A DNA stretch of 64,000 bases from Magnetococcales bacterium (lineage in GTDB: Bacteria > Pseudomonadota > Magnetococcia > Magnetococcales > Magnetaquicoccaceae): NCBI GenBank assembly GCA_011089965.1, contig JAANAU010000003.1, positions 62,001 through 126,000 of the forward strand, written 5' to 3'. The notes under the pieces are model-generated. The model made no database searches, was not told the origin of the DNA, and saw only the letters and a list, made by a program, of their open reading frames with translations. A program made the translations under genes and the position numbers. Positions 61,820 to 64,000 of this stretch are shown here, one piece after another (position 1 is the stretch's first letter; the number at the start of each line of letters is the position of its first letter).

Positions 61820-62833
61820 TTATATGCCGGAATTCTTCTCAGGAAGACGGGCCAGGATCTCCTTCAGGGGCCAGGGAGGCGGGCCGTCCCGAAAGAGTTT
61901 CTGGTGCGGGGTGGGTACGGAGAGAAAGTGCCAACCTGGCCACCACTCCTGGTCTGGCAGAGTTGTGGACCAGCTTTGTCCCTGTGTTCGTACTCTTTCT
62001 TGAAGTTTGCTGGAAAGGGGGCGTGTGGAGGGACCATATAAATTGATGAAATGCGCTCCGGGTTGTTGCATCCAGGCAAAGAATTTCTCCAGTTCACCAT
62101 ACAAGGCGTCCAGCAGGATCACCCCTTGCAGCCTCTTTTTTTGATCCTGGTCAAAGCCTCGGTCCAGGGTGTAGGCCGCAGCCCGGTAGCCGCCGCTGTA
62201 GGCGGTCAGCCACACCGGAGCCTGCCGAAATCGGGCTGCAAAAGCGTCTCCCAGTTCTGGGCGCAAGACCTGTGCAACATCCTCCAGCATTCTGGAAAAC
62301 CCTTGCGTCCGGTACAACTTGCCAGGGCTGGAGTCGGCAGCCTGCAACACCAGTTGGGGTGCCACCAGCACCAGATTGCGACCACTGCTGTTGATCTGTT
62401 GTACAAGATCCAGGTCGTGAATCAGAGTCTGACGGATTTCTGTCTGGTGACCATGAAAGAAAACCAGAATTGCAAACGGCTGTGCGGATTGAAAAAAAGG
62501 GGGGAGATGGATCAATACCCGGTTGTCCCGGTAGTGAGGGGATTCCGGATAGCGGATGCCATCACCCGTGGTATGGAACCTTTGGCCGCTGAATGGATCG
62601 AGGTGGTCAAAAAAGGGTTGGTCCGTATCACCCACACTCCCTTCATAGGGAAAGGGTGCCTGGGGCAGACGGGCCAGGATGGTATATCGACCGCTGGAAT
62701 CATGGCGGCAGATGATCTCCAGTTCACGTTGTTGTCGATGATCCATGGCCAGATACACGGTCAGAGATGCCCCCAGGATCCAGATGGCCAGGACAATCAG
62801 GCGGGTGTGGGGCGCAGCAAAGCGAAGAAGCAT
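61820..62833 (-). CDS. Membrane-anchored or secreted alpha/beta-hydrolase-like protein
   Basis: A 337-residue protein. An N-terminal hydrophobic helix (LIVLAIWILGASLTVYLAMD) is a signal or anchor. The body has an alpha/beta-hydrolase look: FAILVFFHGHQTEIRQTL (oxyanion-type HG), NLVLVAPQLVLQAADS, and the nucleophile elbow VWLTAYSGGYRAAAYTLDRG (SGG in place of GxSxG). GVILLDALYGELEKF supplies a likely acid, and a late histidine lies in WHFLSVPTPHQ. The ATG at 62833 overlaps the upstream gene by 37 bases. The substrate is unknown. Confidence 0.75.
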   Translation of the reverse strand: MLLRFAAPHTRLIVLAIWILGASLTVYLAMDHRQQRELEIICRHDSSGRYTILARLPQAPFPYEGSVGDTDQPFFDHLDPFSGQRFHTTGDGIRYPESPHYRDNRVLIHLPPFFQSAQPFAILVFFHGHQTEIRQTLIHDLDLVQQINSSGRNLVLVAPQLVLQAADSSPGKLYRTQGFSRMLEDVAQVLRPELGDAFAARFRQAPVWLTAYSGGYRAAAYTLDRGFDQDQKKRLQGVILLDALYGELEKFFAWMQQPGAHFINLYGPSTRPLSSKLQERVRTQGQSWSTTLPDQEWWPGWHFLSVPTPHQKLFRDGPPPWPLKEILARLPEKNSGI

Positions 62834-64000
62834 GGCCAGGCCAGAAGATAGAGTCCTGCTGCCAGATAGAGGTTGGCAGAGAGTCCCACACTGACCGAAA
62901 TGAGCGGAACCAGCACAGCCCCCATCACCGAAAACATGCCATTGATCCCCCAGGCCCACAGAAAAAACCGTTCTTTTCCCAGGTTGGCCAGCCAGCTCAT
63001 TCCGGTGGCAAAGGGAAATCCCATGAGAAAGGCCAAAGGAAAGAGCAGCAGAATGCAGGCCAGAGTGCGCCAGGAGAGGGTGCCGATGATCGGCAGCCAC
63101 TGTTCCAGCATCGCTCCGTACAGAATCAACAGGGCGGCAATGCCCATGAAAACCCGTGGCATGACCGTGCTGGCGCGCGCCAGATAACGCGCGGAGAGCA
63201 ATGAACCGAATCCGGTGCTGATGAGCATGCCGGTGATCAGCACGCTGGTTGAGATCACCGGGTTGCCCAGAGCTGTGATGAACTTGCCGATCAATGAGAC
63301 CTCAACCAGGATATACCCCAATCCCAGAGCGAAGAAATAGCCGAGAATCCCCAGTTTGCCTGGTTGGGGAGCAAAGATGGTGCGCCAGCCAAAAAGAATC
63401 GGCATGGACAGCAGGAGCATCCCGGCCACAGCCGCCTGTCCCAGGGTCAACCACAGCAGAAGATAGCCCCACTCATCGGAGATCACCTCCAGTCGGTTGG
63501 CAAAGGCGGGCAAATCTTGCATCCGGATGAAACCGGCAAAATAGGGACGATCATCGGACAACGGTGTGATGTCAAATGGATAGGCTGCAATTTCTTCCGC
63601 AGATGTGCCATGGATCATGCGATCCAGCATCAGGCGATACAACGCCGGAACCGACAGATCCGGTCCTTCTTCAACGTTGGTGGGGATGCTCTCCTCTCCC
63701 CCCAGGACGGCCTGACGGAAACCGGCCAACATGGCGGTACTGTCTCCCTGGAATCGTGCGCCGGGTCGATATACCACATCAAAGGCCATCTCCTGGGCAT
63801 ACTGGTCCAGCCTGGCCACCTCGTCAGGGGTGAAACCGCCTTTTTTGTAGAGAACGGTCGCTGTTGAAAGAAAGACCTGAACCACATAAAAGGAGTCCGC
63901 AGTCAGATCCCTGGCAGATGCCCGTCCGGCAGCGGCCAGGGTGGCGAACAGGCGCAGGGTGGATTTGGGTGGATCTTCTTTGTTCCATACCGTCACGGCC
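62797..64000 (-). CDS. Spermidine-synthase-like multi-pass membrane protein, C-terminal part (cut by window edge)
   Basis: The last 400 residues of a longer protein whose start lies beyond the right edge; the frame is open to the final base. The opening part (TADSFYVVQVFLSTATVLYK; FDITPLSDDRPYFAGFIRMQ) matches the C-terminal section of spermidine-synthase-like SAM-dependent domains fused to membrane helices. Then come six or seven membrane helices (LLLWLTLGQAAVAGMLLLSM; GILGYFFALGLGYILVEVSL; ACILLLFPLAFLMGFPFATG). True spermidine synthesis is doubtful for this class. It overlaps the hydrolase gene by 37 bases, so the two are probably co-expressed. Confidence 0.8.
   Translation of the reverse strand, partial: AVTVWNKEDPPKSTLRLFATLAAAGRASARDLTADSFYVVQVFLSTATVLYKKGGFTPDEVARLDQYAQEMAFDVVYRPGARFQGDSTAMLAGFRQAVLGGEESIPTNVEEGPDLSVPALYRLMLDRMIHGTSAEEIAAYPFDITPLSDDRPYFAGFIRMQDLPAFANRLEVISDEWGYLLLWLTLGQAAVAGMLLLSMPILFGWRTIFAPQPGKLGILGYFFALGLGYILVEVSLIGKFITALGNPVISTSVLITGMLISTGFGSLLSARYLARASTVMPRVFMGIAALLILYGAMLEQWLPIIGTLSWRTLACILLLFPLAFLMGFPFATGMSWLANLGKERFFLWAWGINGMFSVMGAVLVPLISVSVGLSANLYLAAGLYLLAWPCFFALLRPTPA

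Overview
The window is a GC-rich proteobacterial chromosome segment with about 50 protein genes or gene remnants. I found no rRNA, tRNA or CRISPR array. The best-fitting host is a magnetotactic coccus-type organism (Magnetococcia/Etaproteobacteria or a close alphaproteobacterial relative). This is inferred from a MamK-type actin, a cereblon-like CULT protein of the size known from Magnetospirillum, abundant DUF4351-tailed nuclease genes, a TorF-type porin beside amtB/glnK, and a Gly/Tyr-rich secreted protein resembling sulfur-globule proteins. No other mam/mms magnetosome gene lies in the window, so magnetosome formation is not shown.

Layout. 1-3090 (minus): chemotaxis operon STAS-cheY-cheA-MCP. 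3205-6335 (minus): thiE-like gene, TorF porin, amtB and glnK, with a sigma-54 promoter at 6396-6410. 6675-8658 (plus): DUF4351-tailed nuclease A, hemerythrin, PilZ. 8667-11076 (minus): TPR protein and ParA ATPase. 11261-20366 (plus): RnfH, truA and a coiled-coil protein, then an unusual set: MamK-like actin, 1239-aa ZorA/MotA-like channel with a coiled-coil tail, CYTH-CHAD protein, and ZorB/MotB-like OmpA protein. 20435-29241 (plus): Ig-like/Lcl surface protein, TpsA exoprotein, TpsB transporter, CHAT-TPR protease-like protein. 29321-38830 (minus): dnaE, Sel1 protein, CULT protein, batD-batBC-batA. 39146-48168: MCP, rhodanese, two Met-rich membrane paralogues, SUMF1-like protein, FadL porin, rpoH with a heat-shock promoter, lytic transglycosylase, TauD-like dioxygenase. 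48281-54542: EndoQ-UvrD fusion, then a scar with nuclease B, an IS66 remnant and the 3' half of an AAA_13 ATPase. 54773-64000: FKBP, Gly/Tyr-rich protein, mobA, hybrid histidine kinase, two small genes, nuclease C inserted at the start of nfo, nfo, a hydrolase-like gene and a spermidine-synthase-like membrane protein cut by the window edge.

Two things stand out. First, the tight plus-strand set 13192-20366 joins an actin filament protein, a Zorya/Mot-type ion-driven motor pair and a polyphosphate-binding-type CYTH-CHAD protein. None of the Zorya effectors (ZorC/D/E) are present, so this looks like a separate motor-cytoskeleton system. Second, the nuclease gene at 59908-60903 is bracketed by a perfect 62-bp direct repeat made of the 3' end of the upstream gene and the 5' end of nfo. 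The insertion duplicated the junction and left both flanking genes intact. Three nuclease genes in this window have different N-terminal heads but the same C-terminal tail, and at least two sit at sites of DNA rearrangement.

Start codons were chosen from Shine-Dalgarno spacing and family length. All family names come from reading the translated sequence; no database search was run.
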